This document shows positions 45,720 to 54,900 of a stretch of 64,000 bases of DNA, in pieces; within the stretch, counting starts at the first letter, position 1; every line of letters starts with the position of its first letter. The stretch lies in the NCBI GenBank assembly GCA_001603455.1, contig LUZA01000029.1, positions 16,179 to 80,178 on the forward strand. Reading direction: 5' to 3'. The stretch is from Bacteroidales bacterium Bact_09 (GTDB lineage Bacteria; Bacteroidota; Bacteroidia; Bacteroidales; UBA932). The translations under genes were made by a program, and so were the position numbers. Below the pieces are notes generated by a model. The model saw only the letters and a program-made list of their open reading frames with translations, was not told the DNA's origin and searched no databases.

Positions 45720-46747
45720 TGCATGGTGCAATGTGAACATTTTGTGAATTCCCCGCGCAATCTGCTTTCTACCATTCGTTCCAATCTTGACCGTATGGCA
45801 TCAGAGCGGACCCTGTCCAGTACATCCTGCACAAAAGCCATTTGTTGTAGCATTTGAGCTTCTGCCAGGGGGATTCCCCTGGATCGCAGGTAAAAGAGCC
45901 CCAGTTCGTCTAATCGTCCTATAGTAGCTCCGTGGGAACACTTGACATCGTCGGCATATATCTCAAGTTGGGGTTTGGTCGTGATCCTGGCATTACGGGT
46001 AAGCAACAAATTGTGGTTAGCCTGGTATGCTTCTGTTTTCTGAGCCCCGGGCGCCACACGTATAGCCCCGTTAAAAGACGCCCTGGCATGATTATCCAGG
46101 ATCCCTTTGAATAATTGCCGGGAATTGCAGCCGGGACTGTCATGGCGTACTGTGATGTCATACAGGATATCCTGCTCACCGTCGGCTAGGTAAAGACCGT
46201 CCAGATTGCACACTGCGCCGGGTTGCTGCATGCAGACATGCACCTTGTTATGAATGATCCCCCCGTAAAGGCTCAGGATATGACAGTCCAGCTGGGAGGC
46301 CTCCTCTACTTCTGCACTGATATCCAGCCAGTATTTAGAACGGTCGTGTTCATTTTGCATGAAGAGAATATCCAGGCGGGCTTCTTTCCCTACTTTAATC
46401 TGTGAAAAACGGGAAGTCCTGTACAGATATTCATTTAGCGTGTGATCGCACACAATGATTTGTGCTGCAGCTCCCGGCGCCAGTTCCCACTGATTGGAGA
46501 ATTCCAGTGGCTTGTGCAGGTTTTCGCTCCGCACACTGATGATCTGAATAGGTTCTTGTGAGTGATCACCATTGATACGCAACCTCAGGCCCATCTGGTC
46601 CACTCCTCTTTGCAACAAGATCCCTCCAGTCTCATTTTCCTCTTCCTGCAATATCCCGTCAATAAGGAATATTTGCCTGATATTCCCGTTAGGAACGGTG
46701 CAACGGAAAACGCGCCTGACTTCGGGCATATAAGTGTATTCTTTCAT
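45710..46747 (-). CDS. sufD: Fe-S cluster assembly protein SufD
   Basis: A 345-residue SufD, partner of SufB and SufC in the SufBC2D scaffold. The beta-helix core and the C-terminal run GATIGRLDELGLFYLRSRGIPLAEAQMLQQMAFVQDVLDRV are typical (His of HGATIG conserved). The protein ends in KCSHCTMHCC, five cysteines and two histidines in ten residues, which E. coli SufD lacks. The start overlaps sufC by four bases (ATGA). Confidence 0.92.
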   Translation of the reverse strand: MKEYTYMPEVRRVFRCTVPNGNIRQIFLIDGILQEEENETGGILLQRGVDQMGLRLRINGDHSQEPIQIISVRSENLHKPLEFSNQWELAPGAAAQIIVCDHTLNEYLYRTSRFSQIKVGKEARLDILFMQNEHDRSKYWLDISAEVEEASQLDCHILSLYGGIIHNKVHVCMQQPGAVCNLDGLYLADGEQDILYDITVRHDSPGCNSRQLFKGILDNHARASFNGAIRVAPGAQKTEAYQANHNLLLTRNARITTKPQLEIYADDVKCSHGATIGRLDELGLFYLRSRGIPLAEAQMLQQMAFVQDVLDRVRSDAIRSRLERMVESRLRGEFTKCSHCTMHCC

Positions 46748-47490
46748 AATTCGTTTATGATGTGATCGTAGCCCTTGGTCTCCACTTCCAATGCCAGGTC
46801 CTTGCCTGCTGTCTTTATAATCTGTCCTTTGTACAGCACATGAACAATGTCGGGTACAATATAATCCAACAACCGCTGGTAATGCGTGATGACAACAAAG
46901 GCATTTTCTTTTGTTTTCAGCTTGTTGACCCCTTGTGCTACGACCCGCAGGGCATCCACGTCCAATCCGCTGTCTGTTTCATCCAAAAAAGCAAGTTTTG
47001 GTTCCAACATGGCCATCTGGAAGATTTCATTGCGTTTTTTCTCCCCTCCTGAAAATCCTACGTTCACACCTCTTCCCACAAAAGAAGAATCCATTTCCAC
47101 CATAGCCATTTTTTCCCGCATTCGTTTCAGGAACTCTCCGGAAGTTAACAGGGGCAGATCATTGTATTTACGCTGTTCATTGACAGCTGCTTTCATGAAA
47201 TTCACGTTTGTAAGACCTGGAATTTCTACCGGATATTGGAATCCGAGGAACAGTCCCATACGGGCCCTTTCCTCGGGAGCAAGTTCAAACAGATTTTTAC
47301 CCATGAACATGGCCGATCCTTGTGTCACCGTAAAAGTATCCCTGCCGGCCAGTACGGCTGCCAACGTTGATTTTCCGGATCCGTTGGGTCCCATTATGGC
47401 ATGGATCTCTCCGGGTTTAATTTCCAGGTTTATTCCCCTAAGGATCTCTTTATCCCCGATCTTTACGTACAAGTCTTTAATGCTTAACAT
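46744..47490 (-). CDS. sufC: Fe-S cluster assembly ATPase SufC
   Basis: A 248-residue ABC ATPase without membrane partners. Walker A GPNGSGKST, the signature FSGGEKKRNEI and Walker B PKLAFLDETDSGLD are intact. ATP binding rearranges the SufBC2D complex. The start [17 protein letters not shown] at 47490 overlaps the end of the pnuC paralogue by 7 bases; upstream in-frame codons belong to that gene's region. Confidence 0.95.
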   Translation of the reverse strand: MLSIKDLYVKIGDKEILRGINLEIKPGEIHAIMGPNGSGKSTLAAVLAGRDTFTVTQGSAMFMGKNLFELAPEERARMGLFLGFQYPVEIPGLTNVNFMKAAVNEQRKYNDLPLLTSGEFLKRMREKMAMVEMDSSFVGRGVNVGFSGGEKKRNEIFQMAMLEPKLAFLDETDSGLDVDALRVVAQGVNKLKTKENAFVVITHYQRLLDYIVPDIVHVLYKGQIIKTAGKDLALEVETKGYDHIINEL

Positions 47491-48149
47491 AACTGTTTTT
47501 GTTTTTCCCATTCCTTCTTCCAGTGGATTATTCCTATAATATTGAAAGCCAGGAAGAAAACCGCAACTATAGGCATGAATACCAGCCCGGCTGAAATATA
47601 TAATATCACGTTCCCTATATTTAGTGCCACCCAGAATATCCAGCATTCCCATTTTTTCTGTGCGGCCAGGATCTGTGCTGTAAGCATCAGTCCTGCCACG
47701 GTTGCATCCAGGTAAGGTGACCTGGCAGGGGGGAAAAGTTCCGATATCAGGTGCAGTCTGGTCAGGATGAAACCCCATACTATTACAATGCCTGCTAACA
47801 ATAACAAGTACATTATACGTTGCTTGTTGTTCAAAAAAGATATCAGCAATTGGTTCCGGCTGTTTTTCTTTTCCTTGTGGGGTCTTGTCCAGTGGTACAA
47901 GCCGTATATATTAATCCCAAGGGAAATGGGTTGCAGCAACATGTTCGTGTACAGGTTCTTTTGCAGGAACATCATAAAGAGCAGTGCCGTATATATAAAC
48001 CCGATCCAATAATTGATGGCACGGGCCAGACTGGCCATAAAGACAGATGTTAACCCAAAAAGAACAGCCCAGAATTCCAGGTATGATATTCCCTGTCCTC
48101 CTATGACAAAAAAAATGTTGTGCAGGTTAAAAAAATCTTTCATTATCAT
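47484..48149 (-). CDS. pnuC: PnuC-like transporter inside the suf operon
   Basis: A 221-residue membrane protein with about seven helices. [44 protein letters not shown] and [23 protein letters not shown] carry the PnuC pattern (Trp/Asn substrate site and the GLYHW-like loop). Substrate could be nicotinamide riboside, thiamine or riboflavin. It is locked between sufB (ATGA overlap) and sufC (7-base overlap), an unusual guest in a Suf operon, and is distinct from the paralogue at 28839. Confidence 0.8.
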   Translation of the reverse strand: MIMKDFFNLHNIFFVIGGQGISYLEFWAVLFGLTSVFMASLARAINYWIGFIYTALLFMMFLQKNLYTNMLLQPISLGINIYGLYHWTRPHKEKKNSRNQLLISFLNNKQRIMYLLLLAGIVIVWGFILTRLHLISELFPPARSPYLDATVAGLMLTAQILAAQKKWECWIFWVALNIGNVILYISAGLVFMPIVAVFFLAFNIIGIIHWKKEWEKQKQLC

Positions 48150-49594
48150 CCAACAGTCCCTTCCAACGAGAGACTCAGCAACTTTTGCGCCTCAACGGCA
48201 AATTCCATGGGCAGCTTGTTCAATACTTCACGCGCATATCCGTTGACGATCAGACCTACTGCATCTTCAGCACCTATGCCACGCTGCAGGCAATAAAAGA
48301 GTTGGTCCTCTCCTATTTTGGAAGTAGTGGCTTCATGCTCCACAACGGATGTTTCGTTTCCGTTCTCGATCACCGGGAAAGTATGGGCTCCGCATTTGTC
48401 GCCCAGCAGCAGTGAGTCACACTGCGAATGATTTCTTGCATTATCGGCTCCTGGAAGCACTTTAACTAATCCGCGGTATGCATTCTGACTGTGACCGGCC
48501 GATATCCCTTTGCTTACTATACGGCTACGGGTGTTTTTTCCTATGTGTATCATTTTTGTACCCGTGTCCGCTTGCTGGTAATTATTGGTTACGGCCACAG
48601 AATAGAACTCGCTTACCGAATCATCCCCCTGCAGAATAGTGGAAGGATATTTCCAGGTTATAGCCGATCCGGTCTCTACCTGTGTCCAGTACAGTCGCGC
48701 ATTAGCCCCTTTACAAATCCCCCTCTTGGTAACAAAATTATAAATCCCCCCCCTTCCCTTTTCATCTCCCGGATACCAGTTCTGAACAGTAGAGTACTTC
48801 ACTTCTGCATCCTGCATGACAACAATCTCCACAACCGCCGCATGCAACTGGTTTTCATCCCGTTGTGGAGCAGTACATCCTTCCAGATAACTTAAATAAG
48901 ACCCCTCTTCGGCCACTATAAGGGTTCTTTCAAACTGCCCTGTGCCACGGGCATTAATGCGGAAATAGCTGGATAACTCCATGGGACAACGCACCTTTTT
49001 GGGTATATAGCAAAAGGATCCGTCAGAAAATACAGCTGAGTTTAGGGCCGAAAAGAAATTATCTTCCACAGGTACCACTGTTGCCAGATACTTTTTTACA
49101 AGTGACGGATAATCTCTCACTGCCTCGGAAAAGGAGCAAAAAATGATTCCTTTTTCAGCCAACGTTTCTTTAAAAGTAGTTTTTACCGATACTGAATCAA
49201 AGATGGCGTCTACGGCCATCCCGGCCAGTACATTCCTTTCGTGCAACGGAATACCCAGTTTGTCAAAAGTCTCGGCCAGTTTTGGATCCATTTCGCCCGT
49301 CCCTTCGCCAGGTTTTTTTTGCTTTGGGGCGGCATAATAAATAATATCCTGATAATCAATGGGCGGTATGGTCAGATGTGCCCATTGGGGCATTTTCATA
49401 GTCTGCCATCTTCTGAAGGCGTTCAGGCGAAATTCCAGCAACCACTCTGGTTCTTCTTTTTTTGAGGAGATCAGTCGGATTATATCTTCATTCAAGCCTT
49501 TTGGAAAAGTCTCCTGTTCCAGATCAGTCACAAAACCGTGCTCATACTCACTTTCAGCTATCTTTTTAAGAATGGATTCCTGATTTTCTTTCAT
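48146..49594 (-). CDS. sufB: Fe-S cluster assembly protein SufB
   Basis: A 482-residue SufB, the main scaffold subunit. [52 protein letters not shown] and the C-terminal [21 protein letters not shown] are near-invariant in the family; Cys and Glu of the cluster-building site are present. It heads sufB-pnuC-sufC-sufD; sufS and sufE are not in the window. ATG 49594 (MKENQESIL) lies six bases after a perfect -7 box. Confidence 0.95.
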   Translation of the reverse strand: MKENQESILKKIAESEYEHGFVTDLEQETFPKGLNEDIIRLISSKKEEPEWLLEFRLNAFRRWQTMKMPQWAHLTIPPIDYQDIIYYAAPKQKKPGEGTGEMDPKLAETFDKLGIPLHERNVLAGMAVDAIFDSVSVKTTFKETLAEKGIIFCSFSEAVRDYPSLVKKYLATVVPVEDNFFSALNSAVFSDGSFCYIPKKVRCPMELSSYFRINARGTGQFERTLIVAEEGSYLSYLEGCTAPQRDENQLHAAVVEIVVMQDAEVKYSTVQNWYPGDEKGRGGIYNFVTKRGICKGANARLYWTQVETGSAITWKYPSTILQGDDSVSEFYSVAVTNNYQQADTGTKMIHIGKNTRSRIVSKGISAGHSQNAYRGLVKVLPGADNARNHSQCDSLLLGDKCGAHTFPVIENGNETSVVEHEATTSKIGEDQLFYCLQRGIGAEDAVGLIVNGYAREVLNKLPMEFAVEAQKLLSLSLEGTVG

Positions 49595-49600
49595 AGCCCG

Positions 49601-49628
49601 CAAATATACCATCTTTTCCGTATTTTTG
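49601..49628. promoter_or_regulatory. Divergent promoter pair sufB / thiL
   Basis: Leftward TATATTTG (49608-49601) ends six bases before the sufB ATG; rightward TATTTTTG (49621-49628) ends four bases before the thiL ATG. Both match TAnnTTTG perfectly and are 12 bases apart. The whole intergenic space is 38 bases. Confidence 0.72.
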
Positions 49629-49632
49629 TGAT

Positions 49633-50673
49633 ATGAACAATAAAAAAGAATCTTCAAAGACCCCCATCCGGGAGTTGGGTAAATACCAACTGACAGACAG
49701 GCTTTCAGCACGTTTTATTTCAAGTAACGAAGCAACACTTCAGGGACCCGGAGATGATGCGTCGGTCGCGTGTTTCCGTGAACCACTGACCGTTTCGGGA
49801 CAAAAGCTCTCCCTGGAAGGAGTAGACTTTGACCTGAGCTATTTTCCCCTGAAATTTATAGGTTATAAAACGGTAATTCACGCTATGGGCCAAGTAATGG
49901 CCATGAATGCCGTTCCTTTGCAGCTTCTTGTATGCGCAGGAGTTTCCCAGCGTTTTTTTATAGAGGATCTGGATGAACTTTTCCTGGGAATTGATGCAGC
50001 TGCCAGGATCTACGGAGCCGATGTCACAGCAATAGATATACAATCTTCCTATACCGGTCTTTCACTTGCGGTCACAGCCCTGGGAGAGGGCGATGCTGGA
50101 ATGCTTACACGCAGAAGCGGTGCCCATGATAATGACCTGATCTGCCTTAGCGGGAATGTAGGTGCTGCCTATATGGGGTTAAAACTTCTGGAGAGGGAAA
50201 AACGTGTGTTTACAGGAGATAGCGGACGAGATCAGCTCCCCGACCTTAAGGGATATGAGTACATTCTGGAACGTTACCTGAAACCAGAATTGCCTAAAAA
50301 ATTATTGGAGAACCTGAAAAAAGATGATCTGATACCAACATCCATGTGTTTGCTCACCAATGGATTGGCACATGGTGTTTTAAGTATTGCAAAAGCCTCC
50401 AGAACAGGTGCCAGAATATTTGTTGATAAGATCCCTATAGCCAGGGAATGTTTTGATTTTGCTCAAACGGATAAGGATCTTTCACCCCTGGTGGCTGCTC
50501 TTAACGGAGGCGATGATTATGAAATGCTGTTCACCATCCCCCTTGAATCTTACGAAATCCTTAGCAAAGAATATAGTATAGATATCATAGGACATATCTG
50601 TGATGCGTCCCATGGATGCATGATGATCACGCCCGACGGAAAAGCTCTTAAATTGGAAAGTCCCGGGTTCTGA
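49633..50673 (+). CDS. thiL: Thiamine-monophosphate kinase
   Basis: A 346-residue ThiL that phosphorylates thiamine phosphate to the diphosphate cofactor. GPGDDASV near residue 40 and [13 protein letters not shown] near the end are the metal-binding Asp motifs; [17 protein letters not shown] resembles the Bacteroidota version of the AMGAxP segment. Full length. It ends three bases from the convergent lemA. Confidence 0.9.
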   Translation: MNNKKESSKTPIRELGKYQLTDRLSARFISSNEATLQGPGDDASVACFREPLTVSGQKLSLEGVDFDLSYFPLKFIGYKTVIHAMGQVMAMNAVPLQLLVCAGVSQRFFIEDLDELFLGIDAAARIYGADVTAIDIQSSYTGLSLAVTALGEGDAGMLTRRSGAHDNDLICLSGNVGAAYMGLKLLEREKRVFTGDSGRDQLPDLKGYEYILERYLKPELPKKLLENLKKDDLIPTSMCLLTNGLAHGVLSIAKASRTGARIFVDKIPIARECFDFAQTDKDLSPLVAALNGGDDYEMLFTIPLESYEILSKEYSIDIIGHICDASHGCMMITPDGKALKLESPGF

Positions 50674-50676
50674 TAT

Positions 50677-51264
50677 TTAAAACTCCACGACCGGAGGTGT
50701 TTCAGTCCCTTCTACTGCCTTAAAATAAGCTTTGCTTTCAAAATTTCTGATCCCGGCCACAATGGAATTGGGGAATTTGCGGATCAGGACGTTATATTCC
50801 TGAACAACCTGGTTGAAACTCCTTCTTTCCACAGCTATCCTGTTCTCTGTTCCCTCCAGCTGTGCCTGCAATTCCAGAAAGTTTTGATTCGCCTTCAATT
50901 CGGGATACCTTTCAACAACGACCATCAGACGTCCCAGCGATTGACTGAGGTTGTCCTGGGCACTTTGAAATGCAGCCATACTTTCTTCCGTCAGATTTGT
51001 GGGATCAACCGTTACGGCGGTAGCTTTTGAACGGGCTTCAATAACGTCTTCCAGCGTTCCTCTTTCAAAGTCGGCAGCCCCTTTGACTGTATTGACCAGG
51101 TTGGGGATCAGATCTGCCCGGCGCTGGTATACGTTCTCTACCTGTGCCCAAGCTTGAACAGCTTTTTCTTCTGATTCAACCATCCTGTTGTTGATCCTTA
51201 CAAACCACATGACCACCAAGGCTATGATGGCAATGATAATAATCCAGATAGTGCCTTTTTTCAT
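50677..51264 (-). CDS. lemA: LemA family protein
   Basis: A 195-residue protein with one N-terminal helix (residues 4-24) and a long helical bundle outside. NNRMVESEEKAVQAWAQVENVYQRRADLIPNLVNTVKGAADFE is the LemA signature; SFNQVVQEYNVLIRKFPNSIVAGI is also conserved. The role is unclear; LemA is often paired with TPM-domain or M48 proteins, absent here. It starts five bases after the rnr stop and is likely expressed with it. Confidence 0.92.
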   Translation of the reverse strand: MKKGTIWIIIIAIIALVVMWFVRINNRMVESEEKAVQAWAQVENVYQRRADLIPNLVNTVKGAADFERGTLEDVIEARSKATAVTVDPTNLTEESMAAFQSAQDNLSQSLGRLMVVVERYPELKANQNFLELQAQLEGTENRIAVERRSFNQVVQEYNVLIRKFPNSIVAGIRNFESKAYFKAVEGTETPPVVEF

Positions 51265-51268
51265 TTTT

Positions 51269-53311
51269 TTACTGTATTAATTGAAAATCCAATTGTTTTT
51301 GTTCCATATTCGCCCTGGAAACACGGATGCGGACCTTTCGCCCCAATGTATATTGTTTTCCGTTATGTGTTCCGGTAAGGGTTACGGCATCCTTGTCATA
51401 AACGTAATAATCGTCCTGCATATCCCGTATAGCCACCATCCCTTCCACCTGTGTTTCCTCAAGTTCCACATACATGCCCCATTCCGTCAGACCGGTAATG
51501 ATCCCGTCAAACTCCTGCCCGATCTTATCCTGCATATATTCCACCATTTTGTATTTAATACTGGCCCTTTCTGCTTCGGTGGCCAGCTGTTCCGTTTGGG
51601 AAAGATGTGTGCAGCGGGATTCCATCTCGGCCGCCGATGCACTGTTCCCTCCATTAAGATAATGTGTCAGAAGACGGTGTACCATCAGGTCGGAATACCT
51701 GCGGATAGGTGATGTGAAATGGGTATAATGATCCATGGCGAGACCATAGTGGCCCACGTTGTTGGTCGTATAGTGGGCGCGTGCCATGGATCGCAGCGCC
51801 ATGATTACGATCCCTCCCGCTTCAGGTTTCTCTTTTGCCTTCTCTAGCAATTTGTTCAATTCCCTGGCATAATCCCTCACCGTTTTCGCTTGCTTCATTT
51901 CATACCCAAAGTGATGGACAAAGTTGCGAAAAGCAGTCATCTTGTCCTCGGCAGGCGGTTCATGAACACGGTATATAAACTCAGGGACTTTGCCGGTACC
52001 TTTGTCTTTCTTTTTGTTTATTAATTCGGCCACTTCGCGGTTGGCCAGCAGCATAAACTCCTCTATTAGCCAATGGGAATCCAGTTGTTCCTTCACATGA
52101 ATGCTTACAGGCACTCCTTTCTGGTCTACTTGCACCTTTACTTCTGGTCTTTCAAAAGCTATGGCTCCCCTGTCAAATCGTTCTTTTCTGAGTTTATGGG
52201 CCAGCGCGTGCAGGAAAAACAAACCGTCACGAATAGGAGCCGGAACAGGTCCCGAATCTGTCTGCACTTCAGGAACCTTGTCGAGGACAGCTTGGGCTTC
52301 TTCGTACGACATACGGCACAAGGAGCGTATCACGGTTCGTCCAAACCACCGGGAAACCACTTTATAATTTTCATCAAACCGGAATATAGCTGAAAAACAA
52401 AGTTTGTCTTCGTGGGGACGAAGGGAGCAAAGCCTGTTGGAGAGTTTTTCGGGAAGCATGGGGACGGTTCTGTCTACAAGGTAAACAGAATTCCCCCTTT
52501 CGTAAGCTGCCTGGTCCAGCAAGGACCCGGGCTCTACGTAATAACTGACATCGGCAATGTGAACGCCTACTTCCATAAGTTCATTCCTTTCGCCCGTACG
52601 GCGGAACGACAAGGCGTCGTCGTAGTCCTTGGCATCGGCAGGATCTATAGTAAATGTAGGAACCTCCCTGAAATCGGCCCTTTCCCTGATTTCTTCCAGA
52701 AGTATTTGATCATTAAGCCTTTCCGCTTCATCCTCCACCTGTTTTTCAAACCTGTAGGGTAATCCGTACTCCGCCAGAATGGCGTGCATTTCGGCATTGT
52801 TCTCACCCGGAGTTCCCAAGACATCTGTCACCCGGCCTATGGGCAGGTTGGTTTTTTTATTCCATCCCGAGACCAGGACGGCCACTTTCTGACCGTTCCG
52901 CGCCCCAAGCAATCCGTCTTTGGCCAGCGTGATGTCAAAAGGCATGTTTCTGGAGTCTGTTATCACGTATGCCTGCCTGTCAACGATCTGAACGATTCCG
53001 ATGTAGGGTTTTGTCGATCGCTCCAGAACATGGATTACCTCACCTTCTTTCCTGCGTCCGTTCCTGGATCTTCTGGGGACCGCGGCCACACGTACGATAT
53101 CACCGTGCAACGCGCCGCCCAGCTTTCTGGCCGGGATGAATATATCTTCAACGGGGGCATCCCCTTCTTCTGTCGATACAAGCAGAAACGCAAAACCCTC
53201 TCTGGTCATGCTTAGTTTTCCCTGATATTCGACCGCCCTGGAGGGTTTCCGGTTCGTTTTTTTTCTGCGGTCATTCCCTGACCGGACTTTTCTGTTGTTT
53301 CTTTTACTCAT
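51269..53311 (-). CDS. rnr: Ribonuclease R
   Basis: A 680-residue 3'-5' exoribonuclease that degrades structured RNA. Basic N-terminus, two cold-shock domains (to about residue 200), the RNB catalytic domain with TIDPADAKDYDDALSF (four metal-binding Asp) and HYGLAMDHYTHFTSPIRRYSDL, then a C-terminal S1 domain. The lysine-rich tail of E. coli RNase R is missing. ATG 53311 (MSKRNNRK) is fixed by the -7 box TACCTTTG nine bases upstream. Confidence 0.94.
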   Translation of the reverse strand: MSKRNNRKVRSGNDRRKKTNRKPSRAVEYQGKLSMTREGFAFLLVSTEEGDAPVEDIFIPARKLGGALHGDIVRVAAVPRRSRNGRRKEGEVIHVLERSTKPYIGIVQIVDRQAYVITDSRNMPFDITLAKDGLLGARNGQKVAVLVSGWNKKTNLPIGRVTDVLGTPGENNAEMHAILAEYGLPYRFEKQVEDEAERLNDQILLEEIRERADFREVPTFTIDPADAKDYDDALSFRRTGERNELMEVGVHIADVSYYVEPGSLLDQAAYERGNSVYLVDRTVPMLPEKLSNRLCSLRPHEDKLCFSAIFRFDENYKVVSRWFGRTVIRSLCRMSYEEAQAVLDKVPEVQTDSGPVPAPIRDGLFFLHALAHKLRKERFDRGAIAFERPEVKVQVDQKGVPVSIHVKEQLDSHWLIEEFMLLANREVAELINKKKDKGTGKVPEFIYRVHEPPAEDKMTAFRNFVHHFGYEMKQAKTVRDYARELNKLLEKAKEKPEAGGIVIMALRSMARAHYTTNNVGHYGLAMDHYTHFTSPIRRYSDLMVHRLLTHYLNGGNSASAAEMESRCTHLSQTEQLATEAERASIKYKMVEYMQDKIGQEFDGIITGLTEWGMYVELEETQVEGMVAIRDMQDDYYVYDKDAVTLTGTHNGKQYTLGRKVRIRVSRANMEQKQLDFQLIQ

Positions 53312-53320
53312 AATATCCAA

Positions 53321-53351
53321 CAAAGGTACACAAAATCTTTTCGTACCTTTG
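53321..53351. promoter_or_regulatory. Symmetric divergent promoter pair rnr / gpmI
   Basis: CAAAGGTA (53321-53328) and TACCTTTG (53344-53351) are exact inverted copies 15 bases apart, the same octamers as at 7993-8028. The left box lies nine bases before the rnr ATG, the right one 19 bases before gpmI. Confidence 0.72.
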
Positions 53352-53370
53352 TAAGATAATTTATGCATCT

Positions 53371-54894
53371 ATGAAAAATGTACTTTTAATGATCCTGGAT
53401 GGCTGGGGAGAGGGAAAACACGATCATACCAATGCCATTTATACTGCCGGTCAGCCACATATAGATAAGCTCCGTACAATATACCCTAACAGCACACTCA
53501 GCGCCTGCGGCGAAGACGTAGGGCTTCCCCAGGGACAAATGGGGAACTCAGAAGTCGGCCACCTGAATATCGGAGCAGGTCGCATTGTTTACCAGGACCT
53601 GGTCAAAATCAACAGGGCCTGCAGGGATGGATCAATCCGGGAGAACAAAGAGGTCATCGCCGTTTATCAATACGTCAAAAATACAGGAAAGGCTCTGCAT
53701 TTGATGGGTCTGGTTTCCGAAGGCGGTGTTCATTCTTCCATGGAACATCTTTTTACCTTTCTCGACATAGCACATGCATTCGGCCTGACAAAGGTTTATG
53801 TTCACTGCCTTACGGACGGACGCGATACGGATCCTTTCAGCGGCAAAGGGTACGTTGAAAAACTGGAAGCCCATCTTGCCCGTACCACTGGCAAGATCGC
53901 CAGCGTCATTGGCAGGTATTATACCATGGACCGAGATAAAAGATGGGACAGGGTAAAGGTTGGTTACGACCTGGCCGTACATGGCATAGGGACACCTTTC
54001 CGGAATGCGGCCGAAGGAATAGCTGAAAGCTACCGCCAGGGAATTACCGATGAATTCATCAAACCTGTTGTCTGTGTGGATGAATCTGGTATTCCCGTGG
54101 GAACCATCGGTAAAGACGATGCTATGATTTTTTTCAATTTCAGGAATGACCGTGCCCGTGAGATCACCCGGGTGTTGACCCAGGAAAATATGCCTGAATA
54201 CGAAATGTATACCATTCCGCTGTATTATTGCTGCCTGACCCCTTATGACGACACGTTTAAAGGACTTCATATCCTTTTTAAAAAAGAAAACGTTAAGGAA
54301 ACCATCGGGGAGGTGATAAGCCGCAACGGCCTCAGGCAGTTACGTATCGCAGAAACTGAAAAGTATGCGCATGTAACATTTTTCTTTTCCGGAGGGCGGG
54401 AAGAAGTGTTCCCGTTGGAAGACAGGACCCTGGTCCCCTCCCCTAAAGTGGCCACCTATGATCTGAAACCGGAAATGAGCGCCCCCGAAGTAGCCGAAAA
54501 GATCATCTGTGCATTGAAGAAAAAAAAATACAACTTCATAGTACTCAATTTTGCCAACGGTGACATGGTCGGTCACACCGGGGTTTACGAAGCCATCTGT
54601 CAGGCGGTGAGGGTTATTGACCGGCTGGCATATCAAATCACTGAAACGGCCCTGGAAAACGGGTATTCGGTGATCGTTACTGCAGACCATGGAAATGCTG
54701 ACAACGCCGTAAATCAAGACGGTTCACCCAATACCGCTCACTCTCTGAATCGCGTGCCTTTCATTGTTGTGGACGATCACGTAACCGCTGTGGATGAAGG
54801 CATTCTGGCCGATATTGCCCCGACCATACTGGATCTGATGGAAATCCCCACTCCTGTGGAAATGACCGGAAAATCCTTGATCCATAAAAAATAA
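53371..54894 (+). CDS. gpmI: 2,3-bisphosphoglycerate-independent phosphoglycerate mutase
   Basis: A 507-residue alkaline-phosphatase-fold enzyme interconverting 3- and 2-phosphoglycerate in glycolysis. MILDGWGEG gives the first metal Asp, QMGNSEVGHLNIGAGR the nucleophile Ser, FFNFRNDRAREITR and TADHGNADNAV the remaining Mn sites. Full length. dnaE begins six bases downstream, so the two are likely cotranscribed. Confidence 0.96.
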   Translation: MKNVLLMILDGWGEGKHDHTNAIYTAGQPHIDKLRTIYPNSTLSACGEDVGLPQGQMGNSEVGHLNIGAGRIVYQDLVKINRACRDGSIRENKEVIAVYQYVKNTGKALHLMGLVSEGGVHSSMEHLFTFLDIAHAFGLTKVYVHCLTDGRDTDPFSGKGYVEKLEAHLARTTGKIASVIGRYYTMDRDKRWDRVKVGYDLAVHGIGTPFRNAAEGIAESYRQGITDEFIKPVVCVDESGIPVGTIGKDDAMIFFNFRNDRAREITRVLTQENMPEYEMYTIPLYYCCLTPYDDTFKGLHILFKKENVKETIGEVISRNGLRQLRIAETEKYAHVTFFFSGGREEVFPLEDRTLVPSPKVATYDLKPEMSAPEVAEKIICALKKKKYNFIVLNFANGDMVGHTGVYEAICQAVRVIDRLAYQITETALENGYSVIVTADHGNADNAVNQDGSPNTAHSLNRVPFIVVDDHVTAVDEGILADIAPTILDLMEIPTPVEMTGKSLIHKK

Positions 54895-54900
54895 TTCCTT

